64,000 bases of DNA from Pseudactinotalea terrae (GCF_009733845.1 NZ_WNXZ01000001.1:1054001-1118000); one strand, 5' to 3'. Counted from the stretch's first letter, positions 25,110 through 33,218 are shown. Numbers and translations: made by a program. Notes: generated from the sequence alone by a model not told the origin.

Positions 25110-26015
25110 GTGAGCAACCAGAACACCACCGCGAGCCAGCACCGCATCGGCGCCCCGACCGCCGACCAGCAGGCCCTCGCAGCGATCGCTGCGGCCGAGG
25201 GCCGCCACCGGGAGCGCCTGGTGGAGGAGTTCCTGCGCCCGCGAGTGCGTCCGCGCGGATCCTTCACCTCGATGGCCACCGAGCTGTGCCGGGTCAACGG
25301 CATCCGGGAGGCCTCCCAGATCGAGGCCCACCGTGACGACGTGCTCGGCATCCTGTATGTCGAGGCCGTCAAGATCCTCAACGGCATCGCCGAGGACCCG
25401 ACCCGGGTCGCGAAGATCACCAGCTTCGACGGGTTCCTGTTCTACCAGTCCAAGGCCCCGACCCGGTCCCACTTCGACGGCGGTGCGGCTGGTATCCGGC
25501 CCGCGGGCGCGACTGCCCGCATGCGTCGGCGTCGCGAGCTGTTCAAGACCCGGTCGCTGCTGCTGGCGCAGTGGGGTCGGGAGCCCTCCAAGGCCGAGAT
25601 CCTCACCGAGACGAACAAGCGGATGACCTCGCTGCGCGCGGACGCCGCCCGCCAGTCGATGATCGCCACGATGGACGACTTCGAGTCCGTCGACAACGTG
25701 GCGCTGCTGCCCGAGGAGCACGACCGCTCCGCCGGCGATCAGGACGAGTCCCCGCTGGCCAAGCATGAGGCGCTGACCCTGCTGGACAAGGTCGCCGACG
25801 CCGCAGGTCGTGTCGAGCCCGGTCTGGACGCGGTGGCACGCGCCTGGCTCGGTGGCGTCTACGACGGTCACGGCGCCCCCCGCGAGCTCGGGGAGGTCGC
25901 CAAGGCGTGCGGGCTGTCCATCGGGCAGGCCGCCAAGGCCATCTCCCGGGTGCAGGAGATCGCCACCTCCCAGCTGGCTGCCGAGTTCGGCATCAGCGCC
26001 GGTGGTGCCCGGTGA
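25110..26015 (+). CDS. divergent sigma-70-like protein
   Basis: 301 residues from a leaderless GTG. A middle segment (LLLAQWGREPSKAEIL) matches the hallmark of sigma region 3 (LGREPTxEEI), and the C terminus (LGEVAKACGLSIGQAAKAISRVQEIA) reads as a region 4 helix-turn-helix. Region 2 is not plain, though SFTSMATELCRVNG and ITSFDGFLFYQSK could be its remains. It may be a degenerate sigma factor or a DNA-binding relative. The promoter and first residues match those of the ParA-like gene. Confidence 0.58.
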   Translation: MSNQNTTASQHRIGAPTADQQALAAIAAAEGRHRERLVEEFLRPRVRPRGSFTSMATELCRVNGIREASQIEAHRDDVLGILYVEAVKILNGIAEDPTRVAKITSFDGFLFYQSKAPTRSHFDGGAAGIRPAGATARMRRRRELFKTRSLLLAQWGREPSKAEILTETNKRMTSLRADAARQSMIATMDDFESVDNVALLPEEHDRSAGDQDESPLAKHEALTLLDKVADAAGRVEPGLDAVARAWLGGVYDGHGAPRELGEVAKACGLSIGQAAKAISRVQEIATSQLAAEFGISAGGAR

Positions 26016-26344
26016 ACGCGGCGGTGTACGCGTTGCGGCCCGCCACCGCCCCCGACCAGCCGGTCGTCCCTTCCCCGGACGCGCGAGCTCTGGCGTTGGC
26101 GCGGGTGGTCTTCGTCGCCCAGCGCACCCTCGACGACGGCCTGCCTGCTGAGGAGGTCGAGGACTGGACGGCTCGCCGCGACCTGGCCACGACCCGGCTG
26201 CTGGAGCACCTGGACCCCGCCGCTGACGAGGCGACCCTGACCGCCGGCATGGAGCGGGTCGTGATGTGGCTGGAGCGTGCCCCGCGCAGCCCCGAGCACG
26301 TCCTCATCTACGCCCGCACCCTGATGCTGAGTGCGGCGGCATGA
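26012..26344 (+). CDS. 110-residue protein of unknown function
   Basis: GTG overlapping the stop of the sigma-like gene (GTGA). Helical, with VVFVAQRTLDDGLPAEEVEDW and MERVVMWLERAP as main helices. Coupled to the next gene by ATGA. Not recognised. Confidence 0.65.
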   Translation: MNAAVYALRPATAPDQPVVPSPDARALALARVVFVAQRTLDDGLPAEEVEDWTARRDLATTRLLEHLDPAADEATLTAGMERVVMWLERAPRSPEHVLIYARTLMLSAAA

Positions 26345-26712
26345 GCGTCTCGACGCCGGATGAGCTGGTGGCCGCGGCCCGCCGCGCCGCCCACACCCGT
26401 ACCGCGCAGGTCGTCCTCGGTCCGACCCCGGGCTCGATGCGTGTGTACCTGCCCACCTACGGCCGGTTCTTCGAGGCACCCTCGGTGACCTGGCTGATGG
26501 CCGCTTCCGAGATCATCGCTCTCGCTGAGGAGCTGGCCCGCCGCGGTGAATACGACCAAGCCAGTGCAGCCGCCGACTACGCGTTGACGCTCCGGCTGAG
26601 CCGGCACTTGCGGCTCAAGGCCCGCCGGGTCCATGACGAGACCCACGCGCACCGGTGCTGCGTCGTCCACGGCACCCACGCCACCACCCACCGCGGCTGC
26701 GTCCTGCGCTGA
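26341..26712 (+). CDS. 123-residue protein with C-terminal Cys/His tail
   Basis: Begins MSVSTPDELVAAARRAAHTR and contains a helical hairpin (SEIIALAEELARRGEYDQASAAADYAL) of the kind seen in TPR-like repeats. The tail HRCCVVHGTHATTHRGC could bind a metal. ATG overlaps the upstream stop. Not recognised. Confidence 0.62.
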   Translation: MSVSTPDELVAAARRAAHTRTAQVVLGPTPGSMRVYLPTYGRFFEAPSVTWLMAASEIIALAEELARRGEYDQASAAADYALTLRLSRHLRLKARRVHDETHAHRCCVVHGTHATTHRGCVLR

Positions 26713-26776
26713 CCGGCCCGCGCCGCCGCGGCCGCGACACGGCCACCTTCCTCACCGACGTCGGAGACCACCTTCC

Positions 26777-27724
26777 ATGACCCTCCCCACCACTGCTGCC
26801 CCGTCCGCGCCCGTCGATGTCCTCGTCGTGGGTGCCGGCCCGGCCGGGTACACCGCCGCCCTGTACGCCGCCCGCTCCGGGCTGAGCGTGCGGGTGCTGT
26901 GCGGGTACGAGCCCGGTGGTGCGCTGACCACCACCACCCAGGTCGAGAACTTCCCCGGCTTCCCGACCGGTGTTCACGGTCCTGAGCTGATGGAGGCGTT
27001 CGGTGAGCGGGCGCAACGTCACGGTGCCGAGCTGCTGCTGGAACAGGTCACCGAGCTCGAGCTGACCGGGGACCTCAAGACCGTCACCACCGAGGACCGC
27101 ATCCACACCGCCCGGACGGTCGTGCTGGCCACCGGCGCAGCCCACAAGCACCTCGGGGTGCCCGGTGAGCAGCTGCCCGGGGTCGCGTACTGCGCCACCT
27201 GCGACGGGGTGTTCTTCACCGGCCGCCCGGTGGTGGTCGTCGGTGGTGGTGACACCGCGTGCGAGGAGGCTCTGTACCTGGCCGGGGTGGCGTCCTCGGT
27301 CACGATGCTGGTCCGTTCGGACCGGATGCGGGCCTCGGCAGCGATGCAGGCCCGGGTGCTGGCCGACCCGCGCATCACGATCCGGTTCGACTCCCCCGTC
27401 ATCGCGGTGCTGGGCACCGAGAAGGTCGCCGGTGTGCAGCTGGCCGCAGGCACCGTCCTGGACGCCGACGCGGTGTTCGTCGCGATCGGGCACACCCCGC
27501 GCAGCGACCTGGTCGCCGGGCAGGTGGCACTGGACGTGGACGGGTACGTGCTGACCGCCCCTGGCGGCGCCTTGTCCGACGGGGCCACGACGACGACCAG
27601 CGTCGCAGGGGTGTTCGCCGCCGGTGACCTGACCGACCGCCGCTACCGGCAGGCCATCACCGCCGCCGGCTCGGGCTGCCAGGCCGCCGTGGATGCCCAC
27701 CGGTGGCTGACCGGCACCCGCTGA
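26777..27724 (+). CDS. trxB: thioredoxin reductase
   Basis: 315-residue flavoprotein that reduces thioredoxin with NADPH. FAD-binding VVGAGPAGYTAALYAAR at the N terminus, redox-active CATC near residue 138, NADPH-binding VVGGGDTACEEALYLAG, and the C-terminal GVFAAGDLTDRRYRQAITAAGSGCQAA typical of TrxB. Length matches the family. No thioredoxin gene is adjacent. Followed by MazG-like and dNMP kinase genes, it may feed electrons to a ribonucleotide reductase encoded elsewhere on the element or host. Confidence 0.93.
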   Translation: MTLPTTAAPSAPVDVLVVGAGPAGYTAALYAARSGLSVRVLCGYEPGGALTTTTQVENFPGFPTGVHGPELMEAFGERAQRHGAELLLEQVTELELTGDLKTVTTEDRIHTARTVVLATGAAHKHLGVPGEQLPGVAYCATCDGVFFTGRPVVVVGGGDTACEEALYLAGVASSVTMLVRSDRMRASAAMQARVLADPRITIRFDSPVIAVLGTEKVAGVQLAAGTVLDADAVFVAIGHTPRSDLVAGQVALDVDGYVLTAPGGALSDGATTTTSVAGVFAAGDLTDRRYRQAITAAGSGCQAAVDAHRWLTGTR

Positions 27725-27803
27725 GCAGCCCGCCCGCTGACCCCCATCAACCCCCGACCCGCACACCCGGTGCGGTGAGGTCGCACGAGACGAAGGAACC
27801 GCC

Positions 27804-28151
27804 GTGAGCACGCTGACGTTCAACGCCTACCAGACCCAGGCCCTGTCCACCGCCATCTACCCCGAGAAGGGCACCGGGTCGGCGCTCGCGCTGGCCTATG
27901 TCGGCCTGGGGCTGGGTGAGGCCGGTGAGGTGCAGGGCAAGCTCAAGAAGGTCATCCGCGACAACGGCGGGGTGCTGACCGAGCAGGCCCGCACCGACAT
28001 CGGCAAGGAGCTGGGCGACCTGCTCTGGTACGTCGCCGGTGCCGCCTCCGAGCTCGGCCTCGACCTCGGTGACGTCGCGCAGGGCAACCTCGACAAGCTC
28101 TCCGACCGTCAGATGCGCGGGGTCCTGGGCGGCTCCGGCGACAACCGCTGA
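27804..28151 (+). CDS. MazG-like NTP pyrophosphohydrolase
   Basis: 115 residues. LGLGEAGEVQGKLKKVIRD followed by KELGDLLWYVAGAASELGL is the ExxE...ExxD metal-binding signature of the all-alpha NTP-PPase superfamily. GTG start with GAAGGA upstream. Twelve bases separate it from the dNMP kinase gene. Likely removes non-canonical or excess nucleoside triphosphates; distinct in sequence from the MazG-like protein at 4663. Confidence 0.85.
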   Translation: MSTLTFNAYQTQALSTAIYPEKGTGSALALAYVGLGLGEAGEVQGKLKKVIRDNGGVLTEQARTDIGKELGDLLWYVAGAASELGLDLGDVAQGNLDKLSDRQMRGVLGGSGDNR

Positions 28152-28163
28152 GGAGTGGCGACC

Positions 28164-28889
28164 ATGACGAACACCCTCATCGGGGTCTCGGGCCGGCTGC
28201 GGCACGGCAAGGACACCTGGGCCGAAACGCTGCGGGTGCACGCCGCCCACATGGCGTTCGCCGACGCGCTGCGGTCCCTGGTCACCGCGCAGGACTCGAT
28301 CGTGCACGTGCGCTGCAACGGCACCCGGTTGGCTGACAGCGACCTGCGCTGGTTCGGTGAGAGCGGTCGCCTGCTGGATGCCACCATGACCTGCGGCATC
28401 CCGGAGCTGGCCGATGAGGAGCTCGCCAAGCGGTTCCTGCTCACCCAGAACCCCATCATCAGCGGCCCTCGCGAGATCCGGTACACCGACCTGGTGGACG
28501 CGGTGGGCTACACCGCCGCGAAGAACAACCCGGAGGTTCGCCGCTACCTGCAGGTCACCGGGACCGACGCCGGCCGGCGCTTGATCCGCGACACCATCTG
28601 GGTGGACACCGCGATGGGGCGCGCCGCCCAGGTGGCCGGCCCGGTGCTGTTCACCGATGTCCGCTTCCCCAACGAGGCGGCCGCGGTGCGTGAGGCCGGT
28701 GGGTACCTGGTGCGAGTGGTCCGTCCGGGGCTGCCGCGCCCGGAGGACGAGCACGCCTCGGAGACCTCGCTGGATGACTGGGCGGACTGGGACCACGTGG
28801 TGCTCAACGACTCGACCATCGAGGCGCTGCACGCTGACGCCCGCGCGTTCGCGTACCGGGTCGGGCTGGTGGGACGTCAGGCCGCCTGA
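28164..28889 (+). CDS. deoxynucleoside monophosphate kinase-like protein
   Basis: 241 residues. The P-loop is GVSGRLRHGKDT, followed by FADALR, and VLFTDVRFPNEAAAVREAGG is the segment characteristic of phage-type dNMP kinases (T4 gene 1 fold). These phosphorylate dNMPs to dNDPs. ATG with AGGAG 8 nt upstream preferred over a GTG three codons earlier. A perfect hairpin terminator follows. With the nucleotidase at 14429 and two MazG-like genes it forms a nucleotide-pool set. Confidence 0.85.
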   Translation: MTNTLIGVSGRLRHGKDTWAETLRVHAAHMAFADALRSLVTAQDSIVHVRCNGTRLADSDLRWFGESGRLLDATMTCGIPELADEELAKRFLLTQNPIISGPREIRYTDLVDAVGYTAAKNNPEVRRYLQVTGTDAGRRLIRDTIWVDTAMGRAAQVAGPVLFTDVRFPNEAAAVREAGGYLVRVVRPGLPRPEDEHASETSLDDWADWDHVVLNDSTIEALHADARAFAYRVGLVGRQAA

Positions 28890-28903
28890 CCCGCACCCGT
28901 GAC

Positions 28904-28938
28904 CGGGGCACCCGCCGACCTGGTGGGTGCCCCGTTCT
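28904..28938 (+). terminator. rho-independent-like terminator after dNMP kinase
   Basis: CGGGGCACCC pairs perfectly with GGGTGCCCCG (28925-28934) across an 11-nt loop, followed by TTCTC. Confidence 0.75.
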
Positions 28939-28975
28939 CATGCCCGAGCACCGCGAACCGCGAACCGTGGTCGTG

Positions 28976-28983
28976 CCGCACAT
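28976..28983 (+). promoter_or_regulatory. CCGCACAT promoter box, leaderless DUF262 gene
   Basis: GTGCCGCACAT, exactly 9 nt, ATG. No ribosome-binding site. Confidence 0.65.
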
Positions 28984-28992
28984 CGGGTGGAC

Positions 28993-29565
28993 ATGACGAT
29001 GCAGACCTCCGCGCCGCTGGTGCGTCAGAGCCTGGATGCCACCTACCGGCAGGCCCGCGAGCTGGCACGCCTGGTCGTGGAGGGTCGCATCACCCTGGAC
29101 GCCCCGTATCAGCGCGGCCGGGTATGGACGCGGCGCCAGCAGCGCGACCTGATCCGGTCCTGGCTGCTCGGGCTGCCGGTCCCGACGATCATCACCAACG
29201 CCCGTTGGCGCACCGACGACTTCGACCACCTGGGCCCAGCGTTCGAGACGGCTGTCATCGACGGCAAGCAGCGGCTCAGCACGGCCGTGGACTGGTTCTT
29301 CGGTGACCTTTCGGTGCCGTCGTCCTGGTTCGAGCCTGACGCGGTGGCACGCACCGTGCAGACCGAGGATGGCCCGTACGTGGCCCACGCCGGGTTGACC
29401 GAGCCGATGCGCCGGTTCGTGGCGAACCGGTTCCTGCTCCCGGTCGCGGAGGCCGCGGTGGGCAGCGTCGCGCAGGAGGCGCTGATCTTCGGCCTGGTCA
29501 ACGGTGGTGGCGTCCCGCAGTCCGCTCTCCACCTGGCCCGCGTCGCGGCCATCGTGCGGGGCTGA
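28993..29565 (+). CDS. stand-alone DUF262 (GmrS/ParB-fold) domain protein
   Basis: 190 residues. LDAPYQRGRVWTRRQQRDLIRSWLLGLPVPTI and AVIDGKQRLST match the DUF262 nucleotidase fold (YQRxxVW and DGxQRL), the N-terminal part of GmrSD-type modification-dependent restriction enzymes and SspE-like proteins. The usual DUF1524 HNH half is absent here, although a secreted DUF1524 protein exists at 57575. A lone domain may act as an NTP-dependent regulator or defence sensor. Single-gene unit with its own promoter box and a terminator upstream. Confidence 0.8.
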   Translation: MTMQTSAPLVRQSLDATYRQARELARLVVEGRITLDAPYQRGRVWTRRQQRDLIRSWLLGLPVPTIITNARWRTDDFDHLGPAFETAVIDGKQRLSTAVDWFFGDLSVPSSWFEPDAVARTVQTEDGPYVAHAGLTEPMRRFVANRFLLPVAEAAVGSVAQEALIFGLVNGGGVPQSALHLARVAAIVRG

Positions 29566-29575
29566 TCGGGCCGGG

Positions 29576-29612
29576 TTGGCACCTGGCGGGGCCGGGCCCG
29601 CATAGGGATGAG
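29576..29612 (+). promoter_or_regulatory. TTGGCA-N19-CATAGG leaderless promoter, copy 3
   Basis: TTGGCA at 29576, CAT at 29601, 9 nt, GTG at 29613. Same geometry as the two TTGACA copies, here serving a short leader ORF and the FliA-like sigma gene. Confidence 0.65.
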
Positions 29613-29705
29613 GTGATCACACCACCTTCCCTGTCATCGACCACAATCACCAGGGCGTGCACTGCGCCGACGAGGCCGACCGGGCCGGGCGGAGGTGCGG
29701 CGTGA
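29613..29705 (+). CDS. 30-codon leader ORF upstream of sigma factor
   Basis: A GTG placed 6 nt after the CATAGG box opens a Thr/Pro-rich peptide (MITPPSLSSTTITR...) whose TGA overlaps the GTG of the sigma gene. Leaderless initiation here would bring ribosomes to the sigma start, so the peptide may serve translational coupling or attenuation. Composition is not strongly coding, hence the modest confidence. Confidence 0.4.
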   Translation: MITPPSLSSTTITRACTAPTRPTGPGGGAA

Positions 29706-30499
29706 ACCGTGCCGAGCGAAACGCGCTGGTGGAGGAGAACCTGCCGCTGGTGGGCTACCTGGTGGCCGACGCGATGCGCAGGGCGACCCATCTGAGCCGT
29801 GAGGACCTCACCTCGGTCGCGACGCTGGCGCTGATCGCGGCGATCGACGCCTTCGACCCGGACCTGGGTGTGCCGTTGGGTGCCTACGCCCGGCATCGGA
29901 TCATCGGGGCGATCGCCGACGACATGCGGTCCACGGACCGGGCCACCCGGGGCGAGCGGTCCCGGATCCGGGAGGCCACCGCGGCACAGGAGGCGTTGAC
30001 GAACGACCTGGGTCGGCATCCCGACCGGGAGGAGCTGGCCGCTGCCCTGGGTGTGGATGCCGCCGCGCTGGACGCCACCTTGGCGGCGGCTGTCCGCAGC
30101 GTGCAACCGTTGGACGACGTCGTGACCGACACCCTCGCCGACCATGGTGGTACGCCGCAGGACCACGTGTTGGCGAGCGAGCAGGTGGCACATGTGCGGG
30201 CAGGTGTCAGCCTGCTCCCGGAACGGATGCGGTACGTCGTCGAGCAGGTCTACTTCCATGACCGTTCCGTCAACGACATCGCCGCCGAGCTCGGCATCTC
30301 GCACTCGGCGGTGTCCCAGCATCGCAGCGAGGCGGTCCGGATGCTGCGGGAGGCGTTGACGACGCACTACGGCGATGAGCCGGTCATCGACACCGACCGG
30401 CCGCTGCCACCGGCGCGCCGGCGCGCGTTCATGACCGAGTTCGCCGCGCTGACGGCCGGTGGTCTGACCCGCCCGGCGAAGCTCTCCGCCACGGGGTAG
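29702..30499 (+). CDS. FliA/WhiG-type alternative sigma factor
   Basis: 265 residues from a GTG with GGAGGT 6 nt upstream. Region 2 (LVEENLPLVGYLVADAMRR, LSREDLTSVATLALIAAIDAFDPDLG, PLGAYARHRIIGAIADDMR), region 3 (ATAAQEALTNDLGRHPDREELAAALGV) and region 4 (LLPERMRYVVEQVYFHDRSVNDIAAELGISHSAVSQHRSEAVRML) are all present, and region 1.1 is absent as in sigma-28 proteins. This is a good candidate reader of the element's recurrent CCGCACAT boxes. FliA-type -10 elements are GCCGATAA, and GCCGCACA shares their GCCG. Confidence 0.9.
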   Translation: MNRAERNALVEENLPLVGYLVADAMRRATHLSREDLTSVATLALIAAIDAFDPDLGVPLGAYARHRIIGAIADDMRSTDRATRGERSRIREATAAQEALTNDLGRHPDREELAAALGVDAAALDATLAAAVRSVQPLDDVVTDTLADHGGTPQDHVLASEQVAHVRAGVSLLPERMRYVVEQVYFHDRSVNDIAAELGISHSAVSQHRSEAVRMLREALTTHYGDEPVIDTDRPLPPARRRAFMTEFAALTAGGLTRPAKLSATG

Positions 30500-30590
30500 C
30501 GGTCGGCGCATGTTCGCAGGTACCAGCACCCGTCCCGGGGCGGCGTCCGCGTCGCACCCGGGGCGAAGCAGTCTCGCGAGCACCCCCGTA

Positions 30591-31775
30591 TTACCAGTCC
30601 TCGCCATTCGTTAGTGCCGCCCGTCTGCGGTCACGGCGGCGGCGCTTTTTGGGCCCCAAACCGTCACGCAGTGCACGCTTCGCTGGCCGGGACCACGGCC
30701 ACACCTCACCCTCGGTGCTGTACGCGAACAGGATCACGTTGTTGCGGTTGGCCCAATCGATTGCGTTTCGGCTGAACCCCGAGTAGGAGAAGCAGATCGG
30801 CTTCGCCGAGCGGGCAGCAGCGACGGCGGTGATCTGCTGAACCACCCGTTCAGGGATCGGCTTACCTTGGTGCTTGACCTCAGCGGCATATCCGAGCGCC
30901 TCGATGTCCAGGCCGCGATCTCCGCTGGCTTGCGTGACCCGGACCCGGCGGGCGCCCAGCCGCTTCATGATCTTGGCGCAGTGATACTCCGCCTCCCGCG
31001 GCGTCAGGAACGGCCCATACAGTCGGGCGAGCTCATCGGCACGGTGGCGCAGCTTGGCAAGGTCGGCATCCGGTTCAGGACTAGACCAGCGAGACGACGG
31101 ACCAAGCAACGGTGTGCGCTCGAGGTTCCCGCCCTGCCCGCCGTCGGCCCTCCCCGGGTCAGGGGCGGTCGGGGCGGCAGCAGGTGGCTGTTGCGGACGT
31201 GTGCGGGCCGCGCCTTCAGCAGGACGGTTCACGCGAGCTGCCCGTCGCGGGAAGCGTGTCCGACGAGCGGGCTTCTCAGGCTCGGGTGCCGGAGGTTGCG
31301 GTGGCGGATGGGGGCGGCGGTCCTCGACGAGATCGGAGGCTCTGCCCTGTACCTTCCACGACAGGTCGCGCTTGATCCGCCGGTACAGCACCTGCTCATG
31401 GATGATCTGCGGGCTGCGACGCCAACGCCGCACGAAACCCCAAGAGACCCCGACCGTCAGGACACCGAACAGCACGACCGCTGGTACCCACGCGCCCGGC
31501 CTGGATGCGCCCACCGACGACGTCACCCACCACAGCACCACCATCAACCCGATGAGCAGCAGCACCGATCGGGCGTAGTAGCCGATCAGTGCCTGGGTGC
31601 GCCGGTGCACGTCACGGGCGGCCTGGCGGGGTGCCTCCGCTTTCGCCAGGGCCGCGATCTCACCGAGCGCCGTCTGATCCAGGCGCGGATGCGTACCGGT
31701 GGCATTGGCGCTGAGCCGCCGCGCCATCCGCTCCACCGCCTGGTCGTCCACGAGACGCATCCTGCCAGGCACCAC
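30591..31775 (-). CDS. membrane-anchored Mrr-like restriction endonuclease
   Basis: 394 residues. Two membrane helices (SVLLLIGLMVVLWWV and WVPAVVLFGVLTVGVSWGF) are followed by a Pro/Arg-rich cytoplasmic linker and a C-terminal PD-(D/E)XK domain: GDRGLDIEAL supplies the Asp and AEVKHQGKPI the ExK with a following Gln, as in Mrr_cat proteins. Mrr enzymes cut modified DNA. Anchoring at the membrane would place cutting at the DNA entry site. Start codon uncertain (a second ATG lies five codons in). It stands between HipA and the sigma gene. Confidence 0.78.
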   Translation of the reverse strand: MVPGRMRLVDDQAVERMARRLSANATGTHPRLDQTALGEIAALAKAEAPRQAARDVHRRTQALIGYYARSVLLLIGLMVVLWWVTSSVGASRPGAWVPAVVLFGVLTVGVSWGFVRRWRRSPQIIHEQVLYRRIKRDLSWKVQGRASDLVEDRRPHPPPQPPAPEPEKPARRTRFPRRAARVNRPAEGAARTRPQQPPAAAPTAPDPGRADGGQGGNLERTPLLGPSSRWSSPEPDADLAKLRHRADELARLYGPFLTPREAEYHCAKIMKRLGARRVRVTQASGDRGLDIEALGYAAEVKHQGKPIPERVVQQITAVAAARSAKPICFSYSGFSRNAIDWANRNNVILFAYSTEGEVWPWSRPAKRALRDGLGPKKRRRRDRRRAALTNGEDW

Positions 31776-31865
31776 CCGGACCCGACCCGTTCGCCGGTCC
31801 TCCGTGTCCTGTGCGTCGGGACAAGGCTGCCGAGGGCAGCCTGCACTGGAGACACGACCTACCCG

Positions 31866-33218
31866 TCAGCCACCAAGGTCAACATTGGTGGGCGGGTCCG
31901 GGTGCAGCGGGGACAGTCGACGCAAGTTCGTGACCAAGGTGTCGATGAGCAGGCCAGCGCCGGGCACCTTGGCGACGTCCTGGCCGGCGGCCGCCAACGC
32001 CTCAGGGACCGCGGAAATCACGCGGTCGACGACGGCGCGAGACTCCTCGACGTCCAGTCCCAGCCGCACCCCCTCGGAGGCGATGGTGCCCGCGAATATC
32101 TCTGAGACCCGGTACGTGTCACCGATCCGCATCGGGAACTCGATCGGGCCAAGGCGCGGGTCGAAGGTCTCGTACGGGGCGAAGGACAGCACGTCATAGG
32201 CCGGCGCGAGCTCGACCCTATCCCCGCGGAGCATCAGCGAGTAGTTCTTGGCATGGGCGTCGGTGTTGACCAGCGCGATGTTCAGCGTCAGCAGCGCCAG
32301 GAAGTCGTGCGCGACTTGTGTGCGGTCGTGGCGGGTCAGGCGCGAGCGCAGCAGCTGGGCAAGCGCACCGACGCCTGGTCCGCCGTCTCGGTTCTGGTAC
32401 TTCTTGCCCGGTGGTACCGAGAGCGCCTGGCACAGGTCCTCCTGATGGGTGCGATGCACGAGACCGTCGGACTCGATCCGACGGTCGTACCGGGAGATGA
32501 CCAGGGCGCGGACCTGCCCGTCGGGGGAGGTCCACATGCGCGTGTCCGGGGTGGGTAGCCCCACGTGGCGGGCGACCGCGAGGCTGAACAGCTCGACGGT
32601 GCCCAGATCAGGGAAGCGCTCGTCGGCCACGGTGCGGGGCGTGGAGAACTCGGGCTTGAGGATGTGGGTGGTCGGGGCACCGGGACCGGGCCTGCGCCAG
32701 GAGCCGTCCGGTGCCGCGATGAGGGCAATCTTGGGCTGAGCGCCGGCCAAGCTCATCCGCATCCGCTCCCGCCCGCGCAAGGCCCTGCCGGTGCGGTAGG
32801 CGTCGATGACCTTGGCCAGGTCCTCGGCAACCTCGTCGTCGGTGATCGGCTCCGTTGCGCTGCGATCCGCGCTCTGGTCGGTACTGGGCTGCCCAGGCGG
32901 CAGGAACTGCAGTGCTCCGGCGACGTCTGCGCCGATGTGCTCCAGGATCGCGAACGGAGAGGCGGCTGAGACCTGGTAGCTGGTGGCCAGCGACTGCAGC
33001 GCCTGTTCGTTGTCGGGCAGCAACCCCTGTACGAAGGGGTGCACCACTCGCTTCTTGTGCCTGGCGGTCAGCTTGAGCATCGACAGGGATAAGGGCGTGG
33101 TCGTGGGGTCGTGCCGGTAGCCCTCGTCGTAGGCGAAGCTGAGGTCACCCGAGCTGGTCATGCTCATCGTCCCCGCGGGTGTGCCGTCCATATAGACGTC
33201 CAGGTGCCGATCAGCCAC
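31866..33218 (-). CDS. hipA: HipA-family serine/threonine kinase toxin
   Basis: 450 residues, close to the family norm of 440. The HipA hallmarks are SLAGAQPKIAL near residue 155, NTDAHAKNYSLM near 320 (catalytic Asp and Asn) and LAPAYDVLS (the metal-binding Asp). HipA phosphorylates a host target such as glutamyl-tRNA synthetase and halts growth unless held by HipB. I prefer the GTG with AAGGTGG upstream over one three codons earlier. It overlaps hipB by a few bases. Role on the element: post-segregational maintenance or persistence. Confidence 0.9.
   Translation of the reverse strand: MADRHLDVYMDGTPAGTMSMTSSGDLSFAYDEGYRHDPTTTPLSLSMLKLTARHKKRVVHPFVQGLLPDNEQALQSLATSYQVSAASPFAILEHIGADVAGALQFLPPGQPSTDQSADRSATEPITDDEVAEDLAKVIDAYRTGRALRGRERMRMSLAGAQPKIALIAAPDGSWRRPGPGAPTTHILKPEFSTPRTVADERFPDLGTVELFSLAVARHVGLPTPDTRMWTSPDGQVRALVISRYDRRIESDGLVHRTHQEDLCQALSVPPGKKYQNRDGGPGVGALAQLLRSRLTRHDRTQVAHDFLALLTLNIALVNTDAHAKNYSLMLRGDRVELAPAYDVLSFAPYETFDPRLGPIEFPMRIGDTYRVSEIFAGTIASEGVRLGLDVEESRAVVDRVISAVPEALAAAGQDVAKVPGAGLLIDTLVTNLRRLSPLHPDPPTNVDLGG

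Noticed and set aside
30189-30196. ATGTGCGG inside the FliA-like sigma gene
   Set aside because: It is within a conserved coding region, with no gene on the minus strand beginning downstream.
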